Shown in pieces: positions 41,448 through 54,779 of a DNA stretch of 64,000 nt. Source of the stretch: Entoloma clypeatum (lineage: Eukaryota; Basidiomycota; Agaricomycetes; Agaricales; Entolomataceae); assembly GCA_963565915.1 (NCBI GenBank), contig OY751489.1:620001-684000 (forward strand), given 5' to 3'. How positions within the stretch are numbered: position 1 is the first letter of the stretch; each line of letters starts with the position of its first letter. The position numbers and the translations under genes are program-made. The notes under the pieces are model-generated. The model was not told where the DNA came from, searched no databases, and saw only the letters and a list, made by a program, of their open reading frames with translations.

Positions 41448-44249
41448 TCTATACTACTAATGGGAGGGAAGGTGGGAAGGTGGTTGCTTGACATTTTGAC
41501 AATAGTGAGAAAAGTCTGACCAATTCTGACCAAGAATGCGACAAAGTTATGTAAGTTTTAGGTAAGTCTTAGGTAAGGTTTACATAAGTCTTATGTAAAA
41601 TTATGTAAGAAATTGGTCAGCTTTTCGTCCTCCCATGGGGTGAGTGCGCAGCACGAACCTTATTTCCTGTGTGAGCACGGAGTGCGAACCTTTTTCCCCC
41701 GGATTTTCGTGGACCCTTGATAGCACCATGTGTGCACAAACCTTATTTCCTGTGTGAGCACGAAGTGCGAACCTTTTTTCCCCTGGATTTTCATGGACCC
41801 TTGATGGTGGCAGGGAACCTTTTTGTTCTTGATTGATGGAACCCTGCATCAAGGGATCTTCCCCTTTTGGACATTCAGACATCAAAACATGAGGAAAACA
41901 TGTGTTCACCATGAGGGTTAAACATCTGTTCTGCCTTTCTTTTTCTCAATCCCCCACCATCCTCTCCTCCTTGAGTTGAGCAGGTATTGTCCCCTGTGCA
42001 GTGACCTTCATTGTTGATCAAGGTGAAGTCCAGAGAAGTCCTGGGTCCCTGGCTTCCTTGAAAGAGGTGTCTGCCAGTTGTTTTTTTGGACCTCTCTCTG
42101 GACTGCAGTATACAGGGAGATTGAGTTGTTCTTACAACTCATTTTGTCTCCATTTCAACTGTTGCTGCTTGAACCGATTTCACTTTTGGATTTCATTGCA
42201 AAGGTGTGATAGTATTTCTCTTCCCTTCTCTTTTCTGGCCACAAGCAAGATCGCGATGCTCATTTTGCGAGCACGATTTTTTGTGTCACCAGGGTACAGC
42301 CTATTCGTGAGACAAAGTACGTTGGACTGGGACGTCCGAGAGGCTGGAGTAACGTTGAGCCCGACTCTGCCGAAATACCGTACTTGACAAGGCTGTGATA
42401 TACACAGCGCGGTCGTGGGTTTGGCTTTGAGTGACCCAGACCGTTCTCACTGCAAGTGGTTGTATTCGCTTTTTCTGCATCTGCTGCAAGCCTCTATCTC
42501 CAATTTTAACTGTTGAATTAATTCTGCCATGTATGTTATTTGGATATTCTGTCTCTGAACTATGTTTATTCACATCTGATTAGGTCTTTCACCCCTCCTG
42601 CTGGCCCATCACGTCCTGCTTCTCCTGTCACTCCAGAAACTGCCCGCCATGCTGCCCGTGCTGCAGAACGTTATCAGCGCAACCAGATGACTGATCCTGA
42701 TCATCGACGAAATCAAGCCAGGAATGTGTCGCAACCTTTATTGCCTGTCCCACCTCAGCCAAACTTTGGAGCAATTATGGCTGCTTTGATTCCAGAGACA
42801 TATATCCCTCCCATTCACCGTCTACCTGTCACACCAGCCAATCTGTTGGGTCCTGCAGCAGATATACCTGAAACCTATATTTCTCCCATCCACCAACTAC
42901 CTGCTGTTGCACCAGGAATTGCCGCAGCAATTCCTGAAACCCGATTACCAGACAGTTGGAATGCACCCTTGCAGCATGCTCTTCCTCTTGCTCCACCTTT
43001 ACCACTGCCATCTGGAAGAGGCCGTCCATCCATGCACCAACAACCATCACTTCAGCAACTGCAAGATGAGTTTAGACAGAGAACCGAGCAGCGAAGACTT
43101 GATACCCTGTTATTGGCTCAGGAGCAACAGAGGCGCCATGCTCAGATGGTAGCCCAGGAGCAGCAGAGACAGCTTCAATTGGAGGCAGAAAATCAGAGAC
43201 GTAATTATCAGAGGCAGCTTCAATTGGAAGCCCAGGAACAGCAGAGACAGCTTGAATTGGAGGCAGAAAATCAGAGACACATTTATGAGAGACAGCTTCA
43301 ATTGGAAGCCCATGAACAGCAGAGACAGCTTCAATTGGAGGCAGAAAATCAGAGGCATTATCGGAGAAGGGCCGGACAAGCGAGGGCCGCAGGTCCGAGC
43401 GCCATAACACATTGCATAAAGATACTTACTCTGTGAGCCTTGGCAAGCACAAAATTTGTATACAGGCAGGAGCCTTGGCGAGTGCCATGACACATTGCGT
43501 AAAGTGTTACTATTTCACCAGACAAGCGAGGGCCGCAGTTCCGAGCGCCATGACACATTGTGTAAAGTGTTACTATTCCACCAGACAAGCGAGGGCCGCA
43601 GGTCCGAGCGCCATAACACATTGTGTAAAGATACTTACTCTGTGAGCCTTGGCGAGTGCCAAGGTTAAAAGAATAAGTTCAATGAACTCTATCCCCGACC
43701 CCCTCCCCCTGGAGGGGGGGGGGACCCTAGAAATAGGATATGGTGAGCCTTGGCGAGCACAAGAATATATACGGTGGCAGGGGTTTGGGGGCAGCAGCCC
43801 TCAACGAGCTGTGATCCATAGCGAAGCACGGGTTAATCCAGACAAGCAAGGGCCGCAGGTCTGAGCGCCATGACACATTGCGTAAAGTGTTACTATTACA
43901 CCAGACAAGCGAGGGCCGCAGGTCCGAGTGGCATGACACATTGCATAAAGATACTTACTCTGTGAGCCTTGGCAAGCACAAAATTTGTATACAAGCAGGA
44001 GCCTTGGCGAGTGCCAAGGTTAAGAGAATAAGTTTGATGAACTCCACCCCCCACCCCCTCCCCCTGGAGGGGGGGGAACCCTAGAAATAGAATATGGCGA
44101 GCCTTGGCGAGCACAAAAACTGGCAGCAGGGGTTTGGGGGCGGCAGCCCCCAACGAGCTGTGACCCGTGTGAAGCTCAACGGTTGTGAGCTTTTGCGAGC
44201 ACCGCGAGCAATGCTCACTGCCGTAGCGAAGCACGGGTTAATAAGCTCG
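41448..44249 (+). mobile_element. Helitron unit 3, truncated chimera
   Basis: Carries the Helitron 5' end, leader, split-start intron and N-terminal Q-rich coding sequence. At about 43370 it switches abruptly into the 63-bp satellite and then the normal 3' end. The nuclease and helicase domains are missing. Confidence 0.75.
42529..43436 (+). pseudogene. Helitron Rep/helicase N-terminal fragment fused to satellite
   Basis: After the intron 42531-42583 the frame matches the start of the unit 1 and 4 proteins (S-F-T-P-P-A-G-P-S). It then has extra copies of Q-L-Q-L-E-A-E-N-Q-R and, from about 43370, runs into satellite sequence to a stop at 43436. It keeps only the disordered N-terminus, so no catalytic activity is possible. 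Confidence 0.75.
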
Positions 44250-47200
44250 TCTATACTACTAATGGGAGGGAAGGTGGGAATCTGGTTGCTTGACATTTTG
44301 ACAACAGTGGGAATAGTATGACCAAGACTGAAAAAAAGTTATGTAAGTTTTATGTAAGACTTATGTAAAATTACATAAGAAATTGGTCAGCTTTTCATCC
44401 TCCCATGGGGTGAGTGTGGAGCACGAACCTTATTTCCTGTGTGAGCACGGAGTGTGAACCTTTTTTCCTGATTTTGATGGACCCTTGATGGTCAGGGTCG
44501 TGTCTTGACCTGACCACGGTGCCATGCAACGACTGCATTGCACAGCACGAACCTTTTTCCCCTGGATTTTCATGGACCCTTGATGGTGGCAGGGAACCTT
44601 TTTGTTCTTGATTGATGGGGCCCTGCATCAAGGGATGTTTCCCTTTTGGACATTGAGACATCAAAACATGAGGAAAACATGTGTTCACCATGGGGTTGAA
44701 CAGCTGTTCTGCCTTTCTTTTTCTCAATCCCCCACCATCTTCCCCTCCTTGAGTTGAGCAGGTATTGTCCCCTGTGCAGTGACCTTCATTGTTGATCAAG
44801 GTGAAGTCCAGAGAAGTCCTGGGTCCCTGGCTTCCTTGAAAGAGGTGTCTGCCAGTTGTTTTTTTGGACCTCTCTCTGGACTGCAGTATACAGGGAGATT
44901 GAGTTGTTCTTACAACTGATTTTGTCTCCATTTCAACTGTTGCTGCTTGAACCGATTTCACTTTTGGATTTCATTGCAAAGGTGTGATAGTATTTCTCTT
45001 CCCTTCTCTTTTCTGGCCACAAGCAAGATCGCGACGCTCATTTTGCGAGCACGATTTTTTGTGTCACCAGGGTACAGCCTATTCGTGAGACAAAGTACGT
45101 TGGACTGGGACGTCCGAGAGGCTGGAGTAACGTTGAGCCCGACTCTGCCGAAATACCGTACTTGACAAGGCTGTGATATACACAGCGCGGTCGTGGGTTT
45201 GGATTTGAGTGACCCAGACCGTTCTCACTGCAAGTGGTTGTATTCGCTTTTTCTGCATTTGCTGCAACGCTCTATCTCCAAATTTAACCGTTGAATTAAT
45301 TCTGCCATGTATGTTACTCAAATATTTTGTCTCTGACTCTGTTTATTCACATCTGATTAGGTCTTTTACACCTCCTGCTGGCCCATCACCTCCTGCTTCT
45401 CCTATCACCCCTGAAACTGCCCGCCATGCTGCCCGTGCTGCAGAACGTTATCAGCGCAATCAGATGACTGATCCTGACCATCGACGAAATCAGTCCAGAA
45501 ATGTCTCACAACCTCCATTGCCTGTTCCACCTCAGCCAAACTTTGGAGCAATGATGGCTGCTTTGATTCCAGAGACATATATCCCTCCCATTCACCGTTT
45601 ACCTGTTGAACCAGCCAATCTGTTGGGTCCTGCAGCAGCAATACCTCAAACCCATATTCCTCCCATCCACCAACTACTTGCTGTTGCACCAGAAATTGCT
45701 GCAGCGATTCCTGAAACCCGATTACCAGACAATTGGAACACTCCCTTGCAGCATGCTCTTCCTCTTGCTCCACCTTTACCACTGCCACCCCGGAGAGGAC
45801 GTCCTTCTATACACCAACAACCATCACTTCAGCAACTGCAAGAGGAGTTTAGACAAAGGTCTGATCAGCATGCTCTGTTGTTGGCTCAGGAACAAGAAAG
45901 GCAACTGGAAGCAGCACAGGCTGAAAGACACCAACATCATCAGTCACTAGCTCAGGAACATCAAAGACAGCTTGAGTTGGAAGCTGAAATTCAGAGGCAT
46001 CATGCTGTGCGAATGGCTCAGGAACAGCAGAGACAGCTTCAATTGGAGGAGGAGAATCAAAGACGTCATGTCTGGTTGATGGCCCAACAACAGGAGTTGG
46101 CTTTGCAAGAGGAACAAAGACATCAGATCCAGTTGCGAGAGGATCAACAAAGACAGCAGGTGTTGAGACTACAGGAGCAACAGAGATTGGCTGTCTTACA
46201 GCAGCAAATAGCACAGCAGGAGCAACAGCAGGCTGCTGCATTACAGGCTGAACAAAGAGTGCTCTCAGTCCATGCAGAGCGGGAGCGACAGAATACTGAA
46301 ATTGCAGCCAGACACATGGCATATCTTCGGGCTGTTGAGGCTGAACGACAGGCTGCCTATGATCCCGATGCTGATAATCCACAGCAAAACCAGATAGATG
46401 AGGATGAACGGTTGGCTCAACAGATTCTTGATGAGGAGCAGGCACAGTTGGCTCACCAGGCAGATTTGGCTCGATTGGAACGTCGACGACTGGCAGCTGA
46501 GGCACTGGAAAATGAAAATCAGAATGAAGTCACTCCAGACCAGCAGCAGGCTCAGAATGATTATCAACAGAATATTGATGGTGGTAATGATAATTTGGAG
46601 CAGCAACAACCTCCAGAGCCAGATGGGAACAACCAAGCTCCTCCTGCACCACTACAGAATATTTATGGACACAACTGGCCACTCCCATTTCCCAGAGGTC
46701 GTGTTCCCTATGATGTTGAGCCTGATCGGCAGGACTTGGGCCTCATGAATGTTATATGCAGCCATTGCCATGCACTTCACTTTGATGCAGAGAAACTATC
46801 CAAGTCCACCAGAAATAATCCAAAATTTGGCATGTGCTGCCTTCAGGGACAAATCCAGCTCATACCCTATCAACGTGCACCTGAGGAACTATGGCGCTTT
46901 CTATCTGGCATCCATCAATTCTCAAGCCGCTTCAAAAAGAACATTCGCCAGTACAATGCTGCCTTTGCATTTACTTCTCTGGGTGTCAAGCTTGATCTGG
47001 CAGTTGTCAATGGATCTGGACCCTACAGCTTTCGGATTCAGGGAGAACTGCACCATCTATCTGGTGCCTTGGTGCCAAGGGGTGATTTGGTACCATCCTA
47101 TGCCCAGATGTACATCTATGATGCGGACGAACAGCTACAGATGCGTGGAGCACGCAATATCAATCTGGATGCAACCATCATTGCTGAGCTTCAGGCTATG

Positions 47201-50200
47201 CTGCACCGGGACAATCCATATGTTGAGCGCTATAAGCAGGCATGGCAAATCATGAATGAGAAGCCACCTGAGGAACAGCACAATGTCCGTCTCATTCTCA
47301 CAGCTGATGGCATGGATCCCAGGAGATACAATCTGCCCAACGATGCCAATGAAATTGCTGCTATTATTCCAGGCGACAGTTTGATCCAGCCAAAAAGTGA
47401 CAGAGACATTGTGTTGCGCTTCAGGGATGGTCGTCTGAAAGAAATGAGCAACCTCCATCCTCTCTATTCTCCTCTCCACTATGTCCTTCTATTTCCCTCT
47501 GGCCAATATGGCTGGCATCCAAAGCTTCCCATCCATCCTGGTGCTGAGGGTCAGACACGGAGCAAATTTGTCAGTGAACGCTGCTATTATGCATATCATC
47601 TCCAACCAAAGGATGTGCCACTTCGAGAACAGCCTCCAATGTTTCTTTGTGGAAAGTTGTTTCAACAGTTTATTGTTGATGCCTGGGCCTCCCATCAACA
47701 GAATCTCTTGGCTTGGTGCTTCCACAATCAAAAGAGATTGCGAGCAGATGTCTATCAGGGCTTGCAGGATGCAGCACATGGGGACAATGACCAGAATCTC
47801 AACTTGGCAAATCATGGTCAACGGATAATTCTGCCCTCTTCTTTCATGGGAAGCGAACGACAGTTGAATCAGTCATTTCAGGACTCTATGGCTCTGTGCC
47901 GACTCTTATTGGTCCCTCATGTCTTTTGTACCATGACAGCCAATCCAAACTGGGAGGAAATCACAAATGCTCTGTTCACACTGCCAGATGGATCCAAGCA
48001 AAAGTCACAGGACCGTCCAGATATTGTCTCCAGAGTATTTGAGCTGAAGAAAAATGCAGTGCTGAGAGAGATCAAATCAGGAGTTGTGTTTGGCAAAGTC
48101 ACTGGCATGGTGCATACTATCGAGTTTCAGAAGAGAGGTCTGCCCCACATGCACCTCTTGATTTGGTTGGACGAGGAGTACAGAATCCAAACACCAGAAG
48201 AGATTGATCATATGATTTCAGCAGAGATTCCTGACAAAGAAAAACATCCACGGCTTCACAAACTGGTGACTTCCTTTATGCTCCATGGCCCATGCAATCA
48301 GCGATGTTTGGTCAATGGAAAGTGTAGTAAAGGATATCAAAAAGACTTTCAGGAGACCACTCAATTTTCTGAAAATGGATATCCAGCATACCGGAGGCGC
48401 AAGAATAATGTTACATTCAAAAAGAGTGAATATAATCAAACTGATGGGTAAGTGCTTTTTTTGAACCATTGAAAATTTTTAATTTATTGGTTTTTACAGA
48501 GCGCCTGATGAACATGTGTATACCAACCAGTGGGATTTTTCTTTTTGAATCAATTGAACAAATTTGAATTGATTGATTTTTACAGAGATGTGGTCCCCCA
48601 TTGTCCATATTTGGTTTGGAAGTATGAATGCCACTTCAATACTGAGATCACAGTTTCTCTCAAATCAGTCACCTATATCCACAAGTACATCAGAAAAGGA
48701 ACAGACAAAGCAACAGTCCAAATTTCTGCTGAAGGTGGTGACCAGCAGCGAAATGAAATCAAGGAGTTCCTCGATGCCCGCTATGTGTCTGCCTCTGAGG
48801 CATGTTGGAGGTTGTTTGAGTTTGGCATGCATGACATATCCCCCACTGTCTACTGCCTTCCTGTCCATCTGCCCAACTGCCAGATGATCTACTACAATGA
48901 TGATGACAATGTGGATGAGGTCTTGAGTCGCTCTAATATTGACATGACACCCTTGACTGCATGGTTCAAAGCAAATCAGCGGGAGGAGGGAGCACGCACC
49001 ATTCTCTACCAGGACTTTCCCCAGAAGTATTCCTATGATAAAAAGACCAAGGTCTGGAAGGCTAGAACCCGCAGTGCTGGTGCGATTGGTCGCATGTACT
49101 TTGCGTCTCCTGCCCAGGGTGAACGCTTCTATCTCAGGCTGCTTTTGACAAAGATTCCTGGTGCTACCTCCTTTGAATTTTTGCGCACAGTCAATGGTGT
49201 ACTGCTGGAGAACTTCAAGCAGGCCTGCTTGGAAAATGGGTTTCTGCAAGATGATGGAGAATGGAAACAGTGCCTTCGTGAAGCTGTTGTAATGCAAACT
49301 GGATCAGCAATGCGGTCTTTGTTTGCCATCATTCTAATCCACTGCTTCCCTGTCCATCCAGATGTGCTCTGGGATGAATTCAAGGAACCAATGTGCCGCG
49401 ATTTGGAGTGGGCCCTCAGACAGCGCTTTTCTGATAGATAATTTACTCCAGACCAGGTCTATGACTTTGGACTGTATCTCTTGGAAGAGATTTTGAGAAA
49501 GTCTGGCAAACAGCTCATCCAATTTCCACCAATGCCATCTGTTGCGGATCCTGAGACTTGGGAGGGAATGGCCATCGGCAACCACATGCTGCATGAGCAG
49601 CTGGACTATGACATTGACACACTGAAAGCCATGGTGGAGCACAATTGTAGTTTGTTCAACAACGAACAGAAGCTGGCATTTGATGCAGCAATGCTTTCCA
49701 TCAACAACAACGAGGGCAAGTTGCTGTTTATTCACAGTGGGGGTGGTGGTGGCAAGACATTTTTGTGCAACACCATTGCTGCCAAAGTCAGATCTGAAAG
49801 ACATGTCGCTCTTTGTGTTGCATCCTCTGGCATAGCTGCTTTGCTCCTTGAAGGTGGTCGCACTGCACATTCAAGGTTCAAGATTCCTTTGAATTTGGAT
49901 GAACAGTCGGTTGGAATGGTGAAGCGCACAGATCCCATCTTTGAAGTGTTGCAGAGAACAAAGGTTATTATCTGGGATGAAGTGCCAATGCAGCACAAGA
50001 ATGCACTCATGGCTGTTGATCGAAATCTCAGAGATCTGTTGCAGAATGATGTACCATTTGGTGGGATCACTGTTGTGTTTGGTGGAGACTTCAGACAGAC
50101 ACTCCCAGTTGTTGTTAGAGGATCAAGAGAGCAGACAATTGCTGCATCGTTTTGCAAAAGCACTCTTTGGCAACATGTGAAGGTTTACTACTTGAAGCAG

Positions 50201-51443
50201 AATATGCGGCTTCACCAAACTCCAGGCAGTGTACAACATGCAGCATGGCTTCTAGAGATTGGTGCTGGGACTAATGTGGATGACAAGGAGATGGTGGAAA
50301 TTCCAGCTGGCATGTGCTGTGATGAAAAAACTGTGGACAGCCTCATTGGATCAATCTATGATGGGATTTCAGACAACACACCAAAGACGGACAAGTACTT
50401 CTTGGATCGGACAATCCTGTGTGCAAAGAATGATGATGTTGACAAGATGAATGACATTCTTCTGGACAAACTATATCCAACTGCAGAGAAACATGTCAAA
50501 TGGAGTGTTGATTCTGTCAATCTGCCTGGTGGTGATGATGGACACTTATATCCGACAGAGTTTCTTGCATCTCTCAAGTCAGGAGGACTTCCACTTGCGA
50601 AGCTTATACTAAAGGCTGGAGCACCGATCATGGCGCTTCGAAATCTGGATCCATCTCTGGGACTGTGCAATGGAACACGGATGATTGTGGAAGAAGTGCG
50701 ACATCGTTTGTTGAAGTGCCGGATTATTACTGGAGATGCAAAGTTTGCTGGAAAAATAGCACTGATTCCATGTGTAACATTGGAGCCATCAGATGAAACA
50801 CTTCCAGTACCATTGCGACGATTGCAGTTTCCAGTTCGGTTGTCATTTGCGATGACAATCAACAAGTCTCAAGGGCAGGGATGGGAAAAAGTGGGATTGT
50901 CTTTGCAGACGCCAGTGTTTTCACATGGACAATTGTATGTTGGATTGTCACGGTGTACATCAGGAGAACAGATCAAGGTTTTGCTGCCAGAAGGCAATAC
51001 GGATAACAAGACACATAACATTGTGTACAAGGCTGTTTTCCGTGGGTTGGAATTGTAAGTGGGTGATAAGATTGGATTTTGGACAATTGACTTACTATGA
51101 GATAACAGATAAGAAAGAAATGGACAACTGTAGTATTCTGAATATTTATATATAAGGTTGTACCTATCTCTGTGCTGTATGATACATCTCATGTTTGTAA
51201 AATGTTGTAAATAATAAACACCATCCCCACCGCCGACCCCCCGGAGGGGGGTGGAACTGAATATTGTTATAAAAGATTGTACATATGCCTGCGAGCCTTG
51301 GCGAGCACAAAAACTCGCAGCAGGGGCTTGGGGGCGGCAGCCCCCAACGAGCTGTGACCCGTGCGAAGCTCAACGGTTGTGAGCTTTTGCGAGCACCGCG
51401 AGCAATGCTCACTGCCGTAGCGAAGCACGGGTTAATAAGCTCG
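44250..51443 (+). mobile_element. Helitron unit 4, full length with a nonsense codon
   Basis: Same termini and internal order as unit 1 and very similar throughout by eye. The helicase gene is interrupted only by one stop. It lacks the 3' tandem duplication seen in unit 1. Confidence 0.85.
45307..51058 (+). pseudogene. Helitron Rep/helicase, unit 4 (one premature stop)
   Basis: Exons parallel unit 1: AT at 45307-45308, then from 45361 to the first of two short introns near 48450-48585, then to 51058. All Rep motifs (R-G-L-P-H-M-H-L-L-I and T-Y-I-H-K-Y-I-R-K-G) and helicase motifs (G-G-G-G-G-K-T-F, F-G-G-D-F-R-Q, Y-V-G-L-S-R) are present. At 49439-49441 a GAA codon of unit 1 is TAA, between nuclease and helicase. 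A truncated protein would keep the nuclease; downstream re-initiation could give a free helicase. The motif before the last helicase block reads G-Q-G-W-E instead of G-Q-G-L-E. Confidence 0.85.
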
Positions 51444-52559
51444 TCTATACTACTAATGGGAGGGAAGGTGGGAAGGTGGTTGCTTGACATTTTGACAATT
51501 GTGGGAATAGTCTGACCAAGACTGAAAAAAAGTTACCTAAGTCTCATGTAAGAATTTTGATTTCTGACATAAGCTGTGTCAGCATGACAAAGAAATTGGT
51601 CAGAATTGGTCAGCTTTTTGTCCTCCCATGGGGTGAGTGCGGAGCACGAACCTTATTTCCTGTGTGAGCACGGAGTGCGAATCTTTTTTTCTGATTTTGA
51701 TGGAGCCCTGTCTCAGGGTCTGTGCCTTGGTGCCATGCAAGGGCTGCATTTCTCCCATCAAGGTTGCCATGTGGCGCTTTTTTGGTTGTTTGGGTGAGTC
51801 CTTGGGCACACAAGCAAGGGCAGGAGATCTGAGGACCATATTATGTTACTGCCGCACAAGTGAGGGCTGCAGGTCTGAGTGCCATGACACATTGTGTAAA
51901 TTCCACCAGACAAGCGAGGGCCGCAGGTCTGAGCGGCATGACACATTGCATAAAGATACTTACTCTGTGAGCCTTGGCGAGCACAAAATTTGTATACAGA
52001 CAGGAGCCTTGGCATCCGCCACCCCCTCCCCCTGGAGGGGGGGGGAACCCTAGAAATAGGATATGGCGAGCCTTGGTGAGCACAAGAATATATATGGCGG
52101 CAGGGGTTTGGGGGCGGCAGCCCCCAAGCACGGGTTAATCCAGACAAGCGAGGGTTGCAGGTCTGAGCGCCATGACACATTGCATAAAGTGTTACTATTC
52201 CACCAGACAAGCGAGGGCCGCAGGTCTGAGCGCCATAACACATTGTGTAAAGATACTTACTCTGTGAGCCTTGGCGAGCACAAAATTTGTATACAAGCAG
52301 GAGCGTTGGCGAGTGCCAAGGTTAAAAGAATAAGTTCAATGAACTCCACCCCCCACCCCCTCCCCCTGGAGGGGGGGGGGAACCCTAGAAATAGGATATG
52401 GCGAGCCTTGGCGAGCACAAGAATATATACGGTGGCAGGGATTTGGGGGCAGCAGCCCCCAAGGAGCTGTGATCTGTAGCGAAGCACGGGTTAATCCAGA
52501 CCAGAGGGCTGCAGGTCTGAGCACCATGACACATTGCGTAAAGTGTTACTATTTGACCA
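51444..52559 (+). mobile_element. Helitron unit 5, 3'-truncated
   Basis: Begins with the standard 5' end, then a short leader remnant, satellite pieces and hairpins. Homology stops abruptly at TACTATTTGACCA (52559), with no 3' terminus. The following sequence is unrelated transposon-like DNA. Confidence 0.7.
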
Positions 52560-53001
52560 ATCTTCAAACGCATCACATCGGTTTCGATAGCTTAGCCTTT
52601 AGCCTGCAGCTTTTTAACCTTGTGATCTTGATGAAAATTTTCTCGGCCCCCTTCACACCATCCCCACAAACTGCCTAGAATGGACTGTCCCCAGCCACAG
52701 TGAGTTGCAGTTTCTCCATTTCCCTTTCCAACAGGCACCAGTTTTTGGCACAGTTTGCTTCCGCACTCTGAAATCTTACCAGGGATCGAGGTCAGAAACA
52801 ATCTGTGCCAAGAATTGGCGCCCCCCACCCCTCACACCAATCTGACTGAGGGCTGACCAAAGTTCCTAGGAACACTTGGCCAAAATGCAGGGTGAACAGT
52901 TGGGGCGACAGGCAAGCGACACATCTCAGGAGCCGTCCCCCACTGACTCCCTTTTTCAGACATGATTCAGAAGAAAATTCTCGCCTTTTGCAGGGGAACC
53001 A
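52560..53001. other. Junction region with retroelement-like primer-binding motif
   Basis: Unique sequence. ATTGGCGCCCCCCACC at about 52816 resembles the TGGCGCC primer sites of LTR elements, and an ATG at about 52884 opens a short frame (M-Q-G-E-Q-L-G-R-Q). Possibly the 5' internal part of a decayed retroelement. Confidence 0.3.
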
Positions 53002-53666
53002 TTGATCACCACACCCAATTTCGACTTCGAAGACCTCATCCGGGAGGCTAACAATCTAGAGCAATGGCGCTTTCCTACTGAGGAGGGTGAAGAAGGTCAG
53101 GCGCCGGCGCAGGTCCCCCAAATCCTCAAAAGGAAGGCCTGCAAGGAGTCCCCCTGCATCAATGATGCATCATGTGCCCATCATGCCTGGCTGCAAAAAC
53201 AAAACCAGGCAATGTTAGAGTCTGGACATGCACCTAGACCCAAGGGCACTGATACGACCGTTGAGCAGCTGTGCTCGAAATGGCACATTTCTCATGGTTT
53301 TGTCAATATAAAGAATCTGATGTTGGCCCATTTACAATATATTCTATTGGAACTGATGGTACTAATGGCTACCTATGAGTGCCTAAATACCACTGGACCC
53401 CCTTTGCTCATGATCATGGAAACAGTCTCCCTGAAGGCTTAACCATAGACTTGACACCACCATTCTATTTATCAATGGATAAGACCATTGAGAGGACCAA
53501 TATTAACATATTCTATGACCCATCACCCCATACACTGACTATTGCTATATGTGGACTTATCGAGGGCCTCAGGAACTTGTGTTCTCAAACGCACGCAGAG
53601 CTATACCCATGCATCACCACGATCACAGATGCCGTGATGCCGATCTGTGTGACTTACCAGAAATAG
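53002..53666 (+). pseudogene. Decayed open frames of unknown (probably transposon) origin
   Basis: A frame from 53002 to 53442 (D-F-E-D-L-I-R-E-A-N-N-L-E-Q-W near the start) overlaps a second at 53379-53666. They look like one coding region broken by a frameshift, since G-P-F-T-I-Y-S-I-G-T-D in a third frame links them. No family recognised. The first frame begins with TTG, not ATG. Confidence 0.3.
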
Positions 53667-54460
53667 ACCGAACCCTGGAAACGGGTTCCCAGTCCGTGAT
53701 GCTTTGGACCCTTGATTGATGACAACCGGGAACTTGATTGATTGATCAACAACATCAACATTGATGCAGACTTCTAGACTGCTTGTGAAACGATGTGTTC
53801 TTGTTACTCCACTCCGCCAGGGCCGGTTGCCCTCTCGACACCTCAGAAATATGTTTAAATGACCCATGTGGATATTTGGACCATGCCTAAATAACAGATA
53901 CCCTGGAAACCAATTTGTTATGGACATATCTTTTGATAAACCTTATATATATATTTCATCTCCTGTCATGTATAAAAACTGTAGTTCCCTGCCATGTACT
54001 GTAGATTAGAAAGGCCCCCCAGCCAGATCCAATCCCTCTCTCTCTCAGTGATTGATTGAGTGGTTTGATTTTCTAAGTCTCATCCAAAGGGAGTCTCAGT
54101 GAACCCTGAGGAAACTCGATCTCATATAATATTTTATTTGATCAAAACCCTTGATTGTTGATGCGCGACCTTGCGATGACCTAAAGACAAATGAGTCTAA
54201 CTACTTACAAAATAAGTGGTTAAGTTCTGCCACCCTTGAACTGTTTGTTGAGGAGTTGTGAGGGGTTTTGTGGTGTTTTCGCACCGCGGGCCGCTCACCA
54301 AGTCTCATCTTCTCATCTGGAGCCCACTGCGAGGGGTGGTATGAGTAGTTGACCCGTTTGCCTCCCAATTTCCTCCATGGAGATTGTACACCGCATCCCA
54401 TACCATTGCACTTTGTCGTTTGAGACGCAAAGTGCCGTGCAGTTGATTACTTGACTGTTT
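53667..54460. other. AT-rich region resembling an LTR, unproven
   Basis: Contains TATATATATATTTC and TATAAAAACTG motifs (53945-53980), CT-repeats and several TTGATTGATTGA stretches, as in an LTR with promoter. No second copy exists in the window to confirm it. Confidence 0.3.
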
Positions 54461-54779
54461 GTCTCGCCGGGAAATAAAAGACAACATACACTTGATGAGA
54501 CTTAAGAATATCTGGAATATTCCAAACCCACGCTGTCGAACCAATTTCCTGTTCGATGGTGAAAGTTTGTCATCAAAGCCTGCGCCGAAATCCGCAATTT
54601 TTGAGCCCCTACCTGAGACATCCAAACAAGACCCCGACCCAGAGTCAGAAGCTACTGAAATGGCTTCTGAATCACCCAAAAAAGGCATGCCCAATAGACG
54701 TGACAACAAGGCCCCGTTCTATGACAGGAATAGGCCTGAGGAATTACTCCGTTATATTGAGGATGTGTTAAGTAGGTGA
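54459..54779 (+). pseudogene. Gag-like N-terminal fragment
   Basis: The end of this frame (M-P-N-R-R-D-N-K-A-P-F-Y-D-R-N-R-P-E-E-L) followed by L-R-Y-I-E-D-V resembles the start of Gag proteins of basidiomycete Ty3/gypsy elements (x-A-P-x-F-D...L-x-R-Y-x-E-D-x-E). It stops at 54777-54779 and nothing Gag-like follows. Confidence 0.35.

Noticed and set aside
53667..54460. Solo LTR
   Set aside because: Promoter-like features only; no paired copy, terminal TG/CA pair or target duplication could be found in the window.
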